Source: Medicago truncatula
Taxonomy: Eukaryota; Streptophyta; Magnoliopsida; Fabales; Fabaceae
Reading direction: 5' to 3'
Assembly (NCBI RefSeq): GCF_003473485.1
Contig: NC_053048.1
Span: 38,560,755 to 38,624,754, forward strand
DNA length: 64,000 nt
Each line of letters starts with the position of its first letter. Within the stretch, counting starts at the first letter, position 1. This document shows, one piece after another, positions 10,816 through 22,829 of this stretch. Position numbers and translations under genes: made by a program. The notes beneath the pieces are model-generated. The model saw only the letters and a list, made by a program, of their open reading frames with translations, was not told the origin of the DNA and did no database searches.

Positions 10816-13800
10816 ATGGCCGGAATTCGTTTGCAGCCGGAAGACTCCGACGTCTCGCAACAAGCGCGAGCTGTTGCTCTCGTCGATCTCGTCTCCGACG
10901 ACGACCGTTCCATCGCCGCCGACTCATGGTCCATCAAAAGCGAGTACGGAAGCACTCTTGACGACGATCAACGCCATGCCGATGCCGCCGAAGCTCTCTC
11001 CAACGTCAACCTCCGTGCCGCATCAGATTACAGGTTCCATTGCTCATCACCTCTCTATCCGGTGAATTGATATTCGCGTTTCTTCAATTGATGATTCGTT
11101 GGTTGCAGTTTTTGGCTGATGTTAATGTTGTTATTAGATCGTGGATTCGTGATTTTGCTTAGGGTGAAATTAAAAACCGTTAATTAGTACTTAGCGAAAT
11201 TGTTTTGTTTTTAATTTTTGGGGAATTGAGGTGTAGTTAATAGTTAAGATCTGATTTATTTGATTTGCTTCGGTTTTGCAATTTATGGCGGTTAAGGTGG
11301 TTTATATTTGATGTTGATTGGTAATGTGTGGATCTGAATCGTAGCTGTGTGAATTTTGGAATTTAGAATTTACATTTTAGGGTTCATAATTGGGAACTGT
11401 CGTTTTGAGTTATCCGACACGACACCAACACATGTGATTACATTGACTTGTGTCATTTTCTCAAATTATTATCGGTGCGACGTGTCAGTGTTCGTGTCAT
11501 GTCCGGTGTCCATGCTTCGTAGGTTCGGATTGATTTACTAATGCTGACTGTTGTTTATACTTGAATCATTCGTGTGTGTGCAGTTCTGACAAGGATGAAC
11601 CCGATGCTGAGGCAGTTTCATCAATGCTGGGATTTCAGAGTTACTGGGATGCTGCATATACAGACGAGCTTACAAATTTTCATGAACACGGTCATGCTGG
11701 TGAAGTTTGGTAAGTAAAATTTGATTCCAAAGTTTCTTACTGTGCTTCACTGATCTATATGATTTTCGGTGTGGAGATTTTATTTTAAGTTGTGAACAGT
11801 TTTACTGCTTTTAATCTAATTTTATACCATCTCTGTATCTGTAGTCTAATTTTATTTCTTAGAAAAACATGTAATCCGCAATTCAGGCCTAGGAAAGTGA
11901 TATCATTGATCAAAAATCTCTGCTTTTATCTTCAGTTACTAGGTGCAGTGTTGTTAATTAGTGGCGCTATTGCATAATGGAATTCGAACAAACCTCTATT
12001 GTTCTGCGATACGCTATTTAGTACAAATTTTGTTAAGTGCCGACTTTAGTGGCACTATAGCACTGTTGCGTAGCGGAATTTGATCAAACCGCTGTTTTCC
12101 GCTATCAACAATGGACAACATTGACTAGGTGAAGCTTCTTAAAAAAAAAAAAAAAAACATTGACTAGGTGAACATACAGACCAGAAACCAGAATTGATGG
12201 TGGGTAATAGTTTGTTTTCTACGCATTTCTAGTAGAGTAATATTAATTTCTTTTATTTTATATTATTTGATTATTTAACATAAGCAAATGGTTAGATTTG
12301 ACTTCTAGAAATAAGCAACTATTTGAGCATTGTACTTGATGAATTTTTCAGAATCAGGATTTCGCCATTGCTTATTTTACTTTCCTAGCTTGTTGTATTT
12401 CGTACTCACTTCCCCAACAAAGATACTCCCCCTTTTATTAAATTATTACTCGGCACCTTTCAACATAATGTTATGTTGTTACAAAAAAGAACATAATGTT
12501 ATGTTACAAAAAAGGGATTATGCAAAGCTTCAGAATGTACTTTGACTTCCTTGTTTGATTTGATCGATGCTGTATCATCTAAACATACCATAATTATATC
12601 TATAGTTGATACTCAGTTTGAGGAGAATGTGAACTTCAGGCCCACATTAAGATTTCTTAGTTTTATCACATCCTTTTGCTTTACATAATGCTTAGAGACT
12701 GCTTCTATTCTTTCTAGCGTCAATCCATGTATGATGGAAAATTGAGGTAAATTCAAAGTGGTGTGGTAAGAATAAATTTCTCGTGTTAGAGATGACAAAT
12801 GAACATTTATTGTGGATGGTGATGAACCTCAGCATTGTGGGGAATTGTTGGAAATGATACATTCTCAAGACTTTCATTGAAAATGGTTCAACTGTCTGAT
12901 TCTGTGCTGTTATGTTTCATCATTGTAGGTTCGGAGATAATGTGATGGAAGTAGTTGCATCTTGGACAAAGACATTGTGCATTGACATTTCTCAAGGTCG
13001 GTTACCAAATCATGTTGATGATGTTAAGGCTGATGCTGGTGAACTAGATGATAAACTTTTGTCTAGTTGGAATGTACTTGACATTGGGACTGGAAATGGT
13101 TTGCTTCTCCAAGAATTGGCTAAACAAGGGTATGGTTTCACTTTTCATTCATATTGTTGGTAATATGCGATGTGTAAATATAAAATAATTTTATTTATAA
13201 CTATAATACATTGTCATCCTACACTAAAATTTATGTCCAACATTATCTCCACGTCTCTTACAACTACACAAAAATACATGAGTTTCCCTTCTGATTATCA
13301 GAGATAAAGGCATATTATTCTGATACCAAATAGATATACATGCATACACAAATACAATCGAAAGATAACTTCACAGTGGAAAAATTAATGATTTATATCA
13401 AATAATTTATAAATATATGAAGTTTTTTAATTATATAAGGGAATTAGCATTAGCATATGGTTGTGCATATCAATGAAGCTATGAGGGTGAGAATTTTGTG
13501 CATATCAATGAAGCTATGAGGGTGAGAATTTTGTACTTAAAAGAATTCATGCATGTTTTCCTAAATATATAAAATGAAGAAATGTAGAGATAAATAAAGT
13601 ATATTGAAGTGAAGAAACAAATAACTACAGAAAGCAAGCCTACATAAATATATAATATTATTGTTTTCCTAGGAATGAAACTGCCCTTGTTCAATCTTTA
13701 GATCTTGCTTATTCTGAATACTGATTATTGAGAGATATTTGTACTGATTTATGTTATAGTGTTACAAACACCTTATTGAACAAACTCTTGGCATCTGCTC

Positions 13801-15901
13801 AGGTTCTCTGATTTAACTGGTACTGATTATAGTGAACGTGCCATCAACCTTGCCCAAAGCCTTGCTAACCGTGATGGGTTTCCCAACATCAAATTTTTGG
13901 TATGTTCAACTTTCAGAGTCTGTGTGTGTGTGGATGTGCATGTCTGCGTGTAAAATAAATACATAATTTTGTTTCTCTTTTCTTCTCATATAGCTTAAAG
14001 GCGAGAAGGCTTCCCCATATCTGAGCTTGTTTAGTGGCATGTTAGACATGATATTGGACAGATGAAATGTGTTTTGTTTTGTTAAAACGAGGTTTATCCA
14101 CCTTTTTGTTTTGTTTTTGCGGTGAGGCTCAGATTAATTCTAGATCACTTACGCCTTTTGGTGGTAATGTCCAAACTGTGCCACAATAAGGTGTATTTGG
14201 TTGAACCAGAACTCTGGTGTCTTAACAAGTTTTCTTAGGCATATCAGTTAACATGGGATAAGATCAGGCAATTGGCATATATTTGGTGTAAAAGTCATGA
14301 CCTTTCTTATGGGAAGCTTTGTTACATTAATCACTCTTTTTTCATTTTTGTTTTATGTTTTTCTTCTCTTTTGTTTGGGAGGGTTCCTTCTCCTCGATCT
14401 TTTTAATTGATCTTTTTAATTCTTTCTCGTTTTATCAATAAGCTGTTTCTTCTTTGAGCGAGTCTAGTAGAGTTACTCTTTTTTCTCACTTTCATATATG
14501 TAAGGTCATTTATCCATGCTGAACAACCCTGCATAAATAGAAAACAAATCTGAGTTTATGAACTAAAATTGTGTTTGCAGTAATTACATGACCAATCCCT
14601 TGCCTTTAGAATATCATTCTCGTTCTTTATTGAGAATAGTAACTAGTGGTTGCAAATAACATAACTATCTCACCGGCTTCATCATGGGAAAGCAGCACTG
14701 CCAGGCATGATGCAACCTGATACTGTGATACATATCATCAGGCTGCCTCTCCCAGGCTCAAAATGAACCTTGCCTCAAATATGATGTGAATGCATCATGT
14801 GATTTTCTCAACCCTTTCTGAACTTATGTTTTATATTGGAGTTTATTATATGAAAATTGCTTGCAAATTGCAATAAACGAGAGAATTAAATTATTCTTAC
14901 CTTTGACATTGTTTTAACTTTTAAGAAGTAATATTTCTTCATCACCTTTTGTTCCCCGTTTTGTAGTATTTGACTGGCTACTTGCATTCAGAAGTATATA
15001 TGACTACTTGCCTTTCACTTGTTTCTTAACATGTCTATTTTGTATGCAATACATATCTATCTTTGCATTATTGCTGCGTCTAATAGATATGTTGATTTAA
15101 TTGTTTTAAGGTTGATGATGTCCTTGAAACAAAGTTGGAACAAGTGTTTCAACTTGTCATGGATAAAGGGACACTTGATGCTATTGGATTGCATCCTGAT
15201 GGTCCTGTCAAGAGGTAAGAGAAAGAACTATCTTATTCATGGCTCTGTCATAATTCTATTGGAATGATGTTGTTTTCTAAAACCATGTTTTCCCACTTGG
15301 TAATTTGTTCTCCATGTAATCTTCTGCTGGTTTGCTTTCTTATTTTCAGAATGATGTATTGGGATTCTGTATCAAGGCTGGTTGCTCCTGGTGGAATACT
15401 TGTAAGTACTTTTGAACTTGTCCTTGTCCAAAGTTAATAGTATACTTTCATTAAAAATAATGTTAGATTTAGGCGCTTGTTTTAATTTTCTGCCAGTTTG
15501 TTTGGGCTCGTGACATGAATTCTGTCTATTACAAAGTGGGAGTCCTTTATTCATTACAGAAGAAATCATGATTATTTGATTTTATCCTCTCCCATGTTGC
15601 TGTGCTCATAACATTGTTGCAGCTCTTCTACTTTATGATGTTTGTCCTTTCTGACCTTCCCTTTTTATTATGTAAGGTGGTCACATCATGTAACAGTACA
15701 AAGGATGAGTTAGTCCAAGAAGTGGAAAGTTTCAACCAAAGAAAAAGTGCTACTGCCCCCGAACCTGAGGTAGCCAAGGATGATGAATCATGCAGAGATC
15801 CCCTATTTCAATATGTTAGTCATGTCCGCACGTATCCGACATTCATGTTTGGTGGATCCGTAGGCTCCCGTGTTGCCACTGTGGCATTTCTTCGAAAATG
15901 A
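10816..15901 (+). CDS. AR401: AR401/METTL10-like protein-lysine methyltransferase (7 exons, 340 aa)
   Basis: Exons by splice signals and frame: 10816-11033, 11584-11709, 12929-13129, 13803-13899, 15111-15214, 15350-15401, 15677-15901. They join to 1023 nt with no internal stop. The product is a class I SAM-dependent methyltransferase. SAM motif I LDIGTGNG is at about 165-172, the acidic-loop motif GTDYSE at about 188-193, and a motif IV-like VMDKGTLDAIGLHP at about 230-243. The family includes yeast Efm4 and human METTL10 (EEF1AKMT2), which methylate a lysine of elongation factor eEF1A; activity of the plant member is inferred. The N-terminal 75 residues are acidic and low-complexity. The start is the first ATG in frame with exon 2. 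Introns 1 and 2 carry MITEs and intron 2 a SINE tail, none disturbing exons. Exon boundaries are hand-called; the last is least certain because its acceptor is 'tgtaag'. Confidence 0.88.
11393..11530. mobile_element. MITE-like repeat in methyltransferase intron 1
   Basis: The sequence has 'cgacacgacaccaacaca' near the left and 'gtgtcatgtccggtgtcc' near the right, giving an inverted arrangement around 'cattttctcaaattatt'. Related copies occur at about 39045-39165 and 40610-40735 (ClpP intron 1). Boundaries are approximate and no target duplication was established. Confidence 0.45.
11946..12123. mobile_element. hAT-type MITE (178 bp) in methyltransferase intron 2
   Basis: The termini are cagtgttgttaa at the left and gacaacattg at the right (inverted, imperfect). 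A perfect 8-bp target duplication 'actaggtg' flanks it (11938-11945, 12124-12131). An 8-bp duplication with a CAG-like end is the hAT signature. A sibling of nearly the same length sits in ClpP intron 2 (41728-41903). Confidence 0.8.
12118..12172 (+). mobile_element. SINE reduced to its last 7 bases plus poly-A, 16-bp direct repeats
   Basis: 'acattgactaggtgaa' occurs at 12118-12133 and 12157-12172. Between them is 'gcttctt' followed by sixteen A. The same 'gcttctt' plus A run is the exact 3' end of the SINE at 38102-38219, so the donor family can be named here. The duplicated target includes the right end of the hAT MITE and its 'actaggtg' duplication, so this insertion is younger than the MITE. 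Confidence 0.7.
13463..13532 (+). repeat. 35-bp perfect tandem duplication in an intron
   Basis: A 35-bp unit starting 'gtgcatatcaatgaagc' is repeated head to tail twice (13463-13497, 13498-13532) in methyltransferase intron 3. Confidence 0.8.
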
Positions 15902-16398
15902 AGCCTGTCCTTTTTCCTTCGTGAGTTTAGATCTTTGGTGAATGGGTTTGTTGTTGTGTGCGAGTAGTTAGACGCATGTGTATTACTTCTGGTGTTATGT
16001 TTGTGTTGAACCGTAAATATTTTTCTTATTTGTGCCAGTGAAGTTTCCTCCCCTTTCATTTGGGTGAATAGCTGTAATCGTTCAAATTTCATAAACAAAT
16101 GTAGTAAAGGGAAAAGGACAGTTAGTTCAGTGAGGCAAAAAATTATTTCATACCAGTTCTTTTTGTTTCAGTAATTACAAATTTACAAAGGGCTTATTAT
16201 CGTTTTGAAAAAAATTGTAGCTCTCTGAATAGGTTGATGTACTAAATGAAATGTATCTCCTTGAATCAAACAGTTTAACTGATGAAATTAACTGATGTAA
16301 GAACTATCTTAAAGACTACATCATCCGGTCACTATTATAAACAAAAATTTACATTTTAGATTCATTCAATTAATGATGTATATGGTCTTCATTATAGA
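15902..16398. other. 3' flank of the methyltransferase gene
   Basis: AT-rich sequence with no coding potential seen. It should include the 3' UTR of the upstream gene; a T-rich stretch follows the stop codon, but no clear poly-A signal was singled out. Confidence 0.4.
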
Positions 16399-17612
16399 CA
16401 TAGTTTTAAAACTCGACTCGGTCATCGACTCGGCAGGGGTACTGGTTCAATGGGTTAATGGTCGAACCACTGAGTCAGTGGTTGAATTGCATGATTGAAT
16501 CGAATTAAACCGAATAACTCGGTTAGATGATCCGGTCTTAAGGTTAAATTTTTATAGGTATTTAACCATATTAAATTGGATTGAACTGGTGACTCGGCTA
16601 CTTAAATTAAAAACTGACATGGAATCTATATATTAATATTGGCAAAATTACACTTTTAATCCCTTAACTTAATTTCAGGTAACAGTTTGGTCCTTTATCT
16701 TTTTCTCATTTCAATTTGGTCTTTTTTGTCCATTTTCATATGAATTTTTAAGCTTAAAATTTATGATTTTATTTTCTTATGGTCTTTCGATCTTCAAATC
16801 TATGATCCTCGTCTATGTTTGCATAAGAATATTAGATTTGAAGCTTGAAAATATATATAAAAATTGATAAAAATGACCAAATTGAAATGAGGATTAAATT
16901 GTTATCTGAAATTAAGTTAAGGGACTAAAAGTGTAATTTTGCCATGTATAATTATATTTTTCTGATGAGTAGAGATTTTGTTTGCCACTAAAAATACATA
17001 TGCTGTGTATATTTTTTTAATTAAGGGATAGATGATATGTATATTATTATTGTTTAAATAATTTATCTAATGATGTGCTCTTGTTGTCTTCAAAGAGAGA
17101 AAAAAAACTGTGTTCTTAATGTGAAAAATGAAGATGTAATACGCTTACATGTATAATATTACATTTCTTAACACAACCAAATATTTGTTGTAGTGGTGAA
17201 GTTTATGTGATTCACTCAGATGTTCATGGTTGGACTTGGATTCCTACAACCGTTGAATTTTTCAAATTCGGATTCTACAAATTAGCTTAGGTATAGAGAA
17301 TTAGTAATAATTAGTATTAATTAATATTAAACCAAGTCAAAGAAGTTGAAGCTTAGAAAACTGGTATTAAAACAGGACGTAATGAATTATTAATACGTGT
17401 TTAAATGGATTTAATTAATGATACTACACATAAAATATTAACTAAACTGGATCTGTTAAGAAAACCGGCCGAGTCATCGGTTTTTAGTAAGTTTCATCGA
17501 TTTTCACCGGTTTAATTACACAACTGATCAGATATTTGGATCGAACCACTATACCATCGGTTTCTGGTTGGACTGGTTCGACCGGTCGGTCGAGTCAGAT
17601 TTTAAAACTATG
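16399..17612. mobile_element. Non-autonomous hAT-type element, 1.2 kb
   Basis: Terminal inverted repeats start 'catagttttaaaactcgac' at the left, and the right end reads 'gattttaaaactatg' in inverse. A perfect 8-bp target duplication 'attataga' flanks the element (16391-16398, 17613-17620). Sub-terminal regions are rich in 'ggtcgaacca', 'actcggt' and 'accggt' motifs in both orientations, typical of transposase-binding arrays. There is no transposase. A separate MITE is nested inside (16641-16943). Confidence 0.8.
16641..16943. mobile_element. Palindromic MITE nested in the hAT element
   Basis: The left end 'ggcaaaattacactttta' and right end 'agtgtaattttgcc' form an inverted repeat that continues for about 55 bp with a few mismatches (left 'cccttaacttaatttcag', right 'ctgaaattaagttaaggg'). 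The target duplication is not clear. Confidence 0.65.
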
Positions 17613-17620
17613 ATTATAGA

Positions 17621-17968
17621 TCATATATATCATTTAATAAATGAATTTAAAATATTTATTTTTGCTTATAAAAATAACCAGAGGATGTATAAACTAAGTT
17701 CCATTTTTTCATGAGCAGCCAGAATAAGATTTAACTAGTAAAATAAAATAAAATAAAAAGGGTGGGTTTACAACAAGAATGTTGACTAATTCGCTGAAGT
17801 CATTGTTTAGATAAAAAAATAAAAAAATAAACTGCGGTTAGGGTTGATAGATTCGCTTAGGTTCCTTGTATCCGACATCATATCATACAAGTATTAATAA
17901 TGAAAGGGTTGGAATTAATTTACGATGTATGATCTGTTCAACCAGCTCATTCTCACATAGACAATTAT
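17621..17968. other. AT-rich intergenic sequence
   Basis: No gene, RNA or clear repeat recognised. Confidence 0.4.
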
Positions 17969-17970
17969 TA

Positions 17971-18238
17971 CCTCCGTTCCTTTTTAATTGTCATTTTTTA
18001 ACATTTTACACAAATCAAGATAATCAATAATGTTACTACTTTTGATACAATTATTTTTACTTTTACTATAATGGTCTTATTAATTTAATATTTCATTTCA
18101 TATGTTTCTCTCTCCGCAATAAATATCTAAGGGTAATATTGGTAAAACAATATTTAATGTTGCATTGAATTTTGAAAGTAACAGTTAAATAGAAACAAAT
18201 TTTCTCCAAAAATGACAGTTAAAAAGGAACGGATAAAG
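17971..18238. mobile_element. Stowaway-type MITE
   Basis: The left end 'cctccgttcctttttaat' is inverted at the right end as 'ttaaaaaggaacgga', followed by 'taaag'. TA lies on both outer sides (17969-17970, 18239-18240). The interior is AT-rich and noncoding. Confidence 0.65.
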
Positions 18239-18489
18239 TATTTGCCATAAAGAAAGCTTTCCAAAAGTCACATGTCTACTCTTCCAACATATAGCTGCAG
18301 TTTTTTTGTCATCAACAAAGTAAAACATAAATTGAATTTTAAATGCTCCCACCATTTCAAAATGAAGCTTGTTCAAGATTTCTACGTGCATATTAAAAAA
18401 TACAATCATCTAAAGAAAGATATTCAAATATGAAGAAAGAGAATAATTATTTTATCAAATTATCTTTAGTAACAGTTGACGTGTTAACC

Positions 18490-18990
18490 ACTACTTCCTT
18501 CAATTTTAATTACAAGACTTTTTTATGAAAAAAAACAGTCTTTAAATATAAGATCATATCTAAATTTCTAAATGTATTTATTATTATATTTTTTCAAATA
18601 TATTTCTTTATTAATACCGCTAATTCGTTATAAGGTCCTATAAAAAAAAGGATGGAAAGTTTTATTTTCTAAAACGATATATAAATGAGGAGAGAAGAAG
18701 TAATAATCACAAACATTTGAGACAAGTTTGTTACTCTAACAACATTTTTTTTTAAAACTCAATATTCAACAATTTTTTTTAATACTATAAGGTCCTATAA
18801 AAAAAAGGGTAGTATATATAGAATTAAAGTATTATAAATGCAAATTATAAGTAATATTTTAGAGGGTAGTGTATATAGAATTAAAGTATTATAAATGCAA
18901 ATTAATTATAAGTAATATTTTACAGGAAGTTTATATAGAATTAATGTAATTTTTATAAGGGGTATATATAATTAATTAGAAGGTACAATT
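18490..18990. repeat. AT-rich repeats, including a 58-66-bp tandem unit
   Basis: About 18806-18960 contains three successive imperfect copies of a unit with 'atatagaattaa' and 'agtaatatttta'. The string 'aaggtcctataaaaaaaag' occurs twice (about 18632 and 18789), and its inverse 'tataggacctt' occurs near 19096. This suggests the remains of an inverted-repeat element about 460-480 bp long. Confidence 0.45.
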
Positions 18991-19260
18991 AAAAGAAAAC
19001 CTTTAATATTGTATTAAAAATAGAAAATAACATTTATTTTTAAACAAATATATTCTTCTAAAGTGGCACTCATTTTATCTAGAGAGTATATCTTTTATAG
19101 GACCTTAACCCTTTCATCAAAATCTCAATGTGTTGTAAGACAAGTGACTCCTTTTTTATGCTTTCTATAAGAATATATATATATATATGGAAACTACGTT
19201 ATTCATCAAACAAGAGATGGTTAGAGCTATTCATGTTAAGTTGATGACAAATAAATTTTG

Positions 19261-19308
19261 ATTGACATCAACTCCTTTTTTTTTTTTTGCCAAAATTGAC
19301 ATCAACTC
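19261..19308 (-). mobile_element. Poly-A micro-insertion (minus orientation), 14-bp direct repeats
   Basis: 'attgacatcaactc' at 19261-19274 is repeated perfectly at 19295-19308. The 20-bp insert is a C, thirteen T, then 'gccaaa'. On the minus strand it is a short unique head followed by poly-A. Confidence 0.6.
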
Positions 19309-20876
19309 GTTATAGATAATAATGTCCATCATTATTTTATTTTTTTTATGGGTAAATAAGAATTTGTCAAATACATTTACTCATTTTCGTGAATATAGGC
19401 TATAGCTAATTACATCCCAATAAAAGGGTGCAGTGTATGATAAAATATCTAAGCAAAAATCTCACAAATTATTCCTGCATTAATAAAGTCAGAGAGAAGT
19501 ATGAGCATATTAAGAAAGAGATGGATAGGAAAAAGAGAGGGAAACTAAGATATGTATGAGATAAATAACGACGTGACATGCAATAGAAATAAATTTGTAA
19601 AATGTAAAAGATATATAAAAATTGAGAAAATCAGTATTCTAGTAGCATCATCAGCATGTATTGATGTTTGAATATAAAAAATGTTTCGCTGACTAATCTA
19701 CCAGCTTGGTTTGCACATTTTAAATATGGGCGTCTTTCGAATTCAGATCATGTAATTTAGAATGAGTCATACTTAGAACACTTTTTAACAAAATAAAAAA
19801 TTATTCTAGTCCCTTCAAAAAAATTACTAATTACTCTAATCTTTTTTCTGAATAAATTAATCTCATTGCTTTTGTCTTTTAAAAACTATTTTATTATTAT
19901 TATCTGTTGGAAGAAAAAAAAAATAGTGAATTAATGCGTACAATATCAACTATCGTACTTGGTCCACGGGAAAGATTTCTTGTCAACAAATATGTGCAAA
20001 AATCACACTATAAGAAGGGTTTTTGTCTTATATATAAGTTTACTTTCTATTATTTGATCCAGGAGTACACTCCAAATACTCAAATCTAACATCACCAAAC
20101 CGATTCAAGTATGTTCTGATATTAATCAAATTGGTGAAGACAGGCTAGTGTATATATAGTGCAATATATATCTTACTTTTGATTATAGAATTGACCTATA
20201 AAAAGACATAATAATCCTGCAAAAGAATTTGTGAAATTCTTTCGAAACATTTTACTTTATCATGCAAAAGAACTGTGTTGTGTTGGGACTAGACGTCGTT
20301 AAAGATAATTAAACGTTGTATTTCATTAGTTAAGAGACACGGAGTTGATAAACATTGCATTTCTTTCGTAATCACAAATAAGATGATATGTTCATGAGTG
20401 AATTCGAACATACAATCCTCTGTTACTCTATACTTAGTGTAATTTCGCCGCTAGGCTCTATAAAAACAAACTAAAATAAAACTTTGTATTTAACCGGGAC
20501 AAAATATGCATTTCTACAAGTTTAAGAATTCACTCAAGAGAGAAGCAATTATAACCCACTCTTAGTTTCTTCCATAAATAAATCATAATTTTTTAAATAT
20601 AAAATGGGTATTGTTGCAATCAATTACAGAGACAGGTTTTCAAATTGAATTAAATTAAAACTATATATGCTGCAAAGCGCTCCTTACGAGTTGTTATCTC
20701 GTGACTGAAAACAATCTCGAGACTACTTATAACCCCGAAAGAGATTTGAATTCTCTAATTCTAATACTTTTGTTTTCCATTGGATAATACTTAATATGGA
20801 AATAGAAGAAAAAAAAGGAGGAAAAAAAAATCATTGAACTATATGAGCAAGCAAATAGAAAATAGATAAATACATT
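19309..20876. other. AT-rich intergenic stretch
   Basis: No gene recognised; short open frames such as 19907-20089 have AT-driven composition and no homology I know. About 20340-20465 has a weak tRNA-like look on the minus strand ('gttcgaattcac' as a possible B box) without tail or duplication. Confidence 0.4.
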
Positions 20877-21427
20877 TTAAAAATCAACTTGCAAATGAGC
20901 AAGCAATGAAACAAGGCAAAGGAAAAAGGTTCCAGCAAAAGAGGTAAGACCAATAGTTCCAAAAACCAAACCAATCAACTGAATGAAGCTTCTCAATTCT
21001 TTGTCTCTTTTGGTTTTTGTATGATCATTTATAGAAAGTGGGACATAATTCCAACCATGTTGACATTTGCAACACCTTTCAAATCTTTCCTTCACCTTCA
21101 CCATCTCTATCCTCTCCTTTAGAACATTCAAATTCGCATCTACTATATCAGTGGATCTCCCTATGATCATGATTAGATAGCTAAGTGAGATATATTGATC
21201 ATGAATGCAAAAGAAAGAAAAAAAGTAACCAAATAATACTATATAATATATAAAGAAAATCAACAAAAAGTAACACTTGAAAAATATCATATATTGTGAA
21301 ATTGATTATTACCTTCATCTTGATAGTTTTGTAATTTTATTACTTGCATCCCTTGACGTGTGTTGAATCTCTTGAGATATGCTCCTCTTGGTTTCATAGG
21401 TAAGAAAGAAGACATAGAAGTAGCCAT
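20877..21427 (-). CDS. Small single-span membrane protein of unknown function (2 exons, 132 aa)
   Basis: Exon 1 is 21313-21427 and exon 2 is 20877-21160, joined by a GT-AG intron of 152 bp with phase 1 continuity. The first ATG gives MATSMSSFLPMKPRGAYLKR and no in-frame stop follows until TAA. The middle is basic and helical (about 40-65, VLKERIEMVKVKERFERCC). It has a CC-x-C motif at about 65-68 followed by HGWNYVPL. The C-terminal 35 residues hold one long hydrophobic helix (about 98-128) that would anchor the protein, leaving only a few residues beyond it. The N-terminus is basic and Ser-rich, so plastid targeting is possible but not shown. I do not recognise the family; intact splice frame and residue composition argue for a real gene. 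Confidence 0.65.
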
Positions 21428-22489
21428 AATTTGCACCTTCAATTTTTTTTCTCACAATATTATGAGTCTATTATGCCTTTATTTATTGTTGAAGCTAAAA
21501 GGTGAGAGAGTATAATGAAAGGGTCTGCTTTTGAATACCTTGGATTTCGGATTCTTTAATAAATATATATATGGGTGTGAATTAGCTTTGTAGGTTTTCT
21601 TTAGTTGTCTTGTAAGGACATGAGAAAAGGTGATTTAGGGGTCAAGAAGCATGATACAATCCCATGCTTTGAGGGAAAATAATTATTTTGATCTTATAAT
21701 AAAAAATAAATATAATTTTATATTCTAAGGAGGCTAGCTATTACTCTAAACAGGCATGGAGGAAGCCAGAGAGGAAAGTCCTGTTTATAATTAACAAATA
21801 TCAATTTGTTTTGTAGTTTTATATTGTATATATTAGTGGATTAGATCAAGTAGTAATAACCGGCTTCTTTAATTTATTAATTAATTCTGTTTTGGGGAAA
21901 AGTCTACTGATTAATCAATTAGTTAATTCATGGTATTGGTAAATATATATATTAATCAATATGTTTTGGTAGTAGTGATAATGTAGTTTGGTATTTTGGT
22001 TTGGTGGTATGTAGTATACAAAACTTTGGTTTAGCATGTCATGGTATACAGCCATAGAGTCTTATTTTTTGATGTATAGCCATAAAGTCTCATTTGGTAT
22101 AATAATCTGCTGCCAACGTATTCAATTTAAATAGAATTTGTAACTTCTGCCTGCATTAAAAAAAATAAAAATTAGATTTTAGTTCTCGAGATTTCTTTGA
22201 AAACTATCATACTTTTGGTAAACAACTATGATATATGGAAGTTCTAAATTTTTCCAAACTCTCTTTACACTTCATTTTTTTCTTTATCTCTTTTTATTGT
22301 ATCACAGCATCAACATATCGCATCTATAACATCATTCTTTTATCTATATATTTATCTCTATCTCTATCTCTATGAAGGTGTATACACTCGTTGGATGTCT
22401 AACACATATTTTCATTTAGCAAATTTGTGATGTAAAAACAATCATGCAAGTGAGTTGCGCATCACATTTTCACAAAAAATTATGGATTC
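21428..22489. other. Intergenic sequence upstream of the small membrane protein gene
   Basis: No gene seen. AT-rich, with a short (tctcta)n-like microsatellite near 22346-22372. Confidence 0.4.
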
Positions 22490-22820
22490 TCTCAATTATA
22501 TGTTGTTCAACCTCAGCACTTACATTCAATGTGAGACTTTAACTCACACTTAGCATGTCACATCATCTCTCCCTCAAGGATAAGACTCTCTACATCTGTG
22601 ATCCAACATTATGATTCTCTCTCGCTCCCTCCCACCAAGTTGAACAAGAGCTCTGATACCACCCTTGAGCCATGACGAGGAGTCTCACTAGTTTGGATAA
22701 TCACATTGTGTTAAGACCAACGATACAAGTGATTTATAGGTCATCCCACCGCTTATATGTTATTGTTTAACCTCAACTCTTTCATCTAATGAAATTTTAA
22801 CTCACAATTGACATGTCACA
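22490..22820 (-). mobile_element. TRIM-like miniature LTR retroelement remnant
   Basis: Two diverged direct copies lie about 258 bp apart: on the plus strand about 22494-22562 and 22750-22820, each with 'caacctca', 'ttaactcaca' and 'acatgtcac' or 'gcatgtcac'. On the minus strand each starts TGTGACATG. Between them, at about 22650, is 'gctctgatacca', the complement of the tRNA-iMet primer-binding site 'tggtatcagagc'. LTR, primer-binding site, tiny interior and LTR with no genes match a TRIM on the minus strand. The copies are decayed and the outer limits uncertain. Confidence 0.55.
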
Positions 22821-22829
22821 ACTATCATT

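Noticed and set aside
20340-20465. SINE on the minus strand
   Set aside because: Only a weak B-box-like string; no tail, A box spacing or target duplication.
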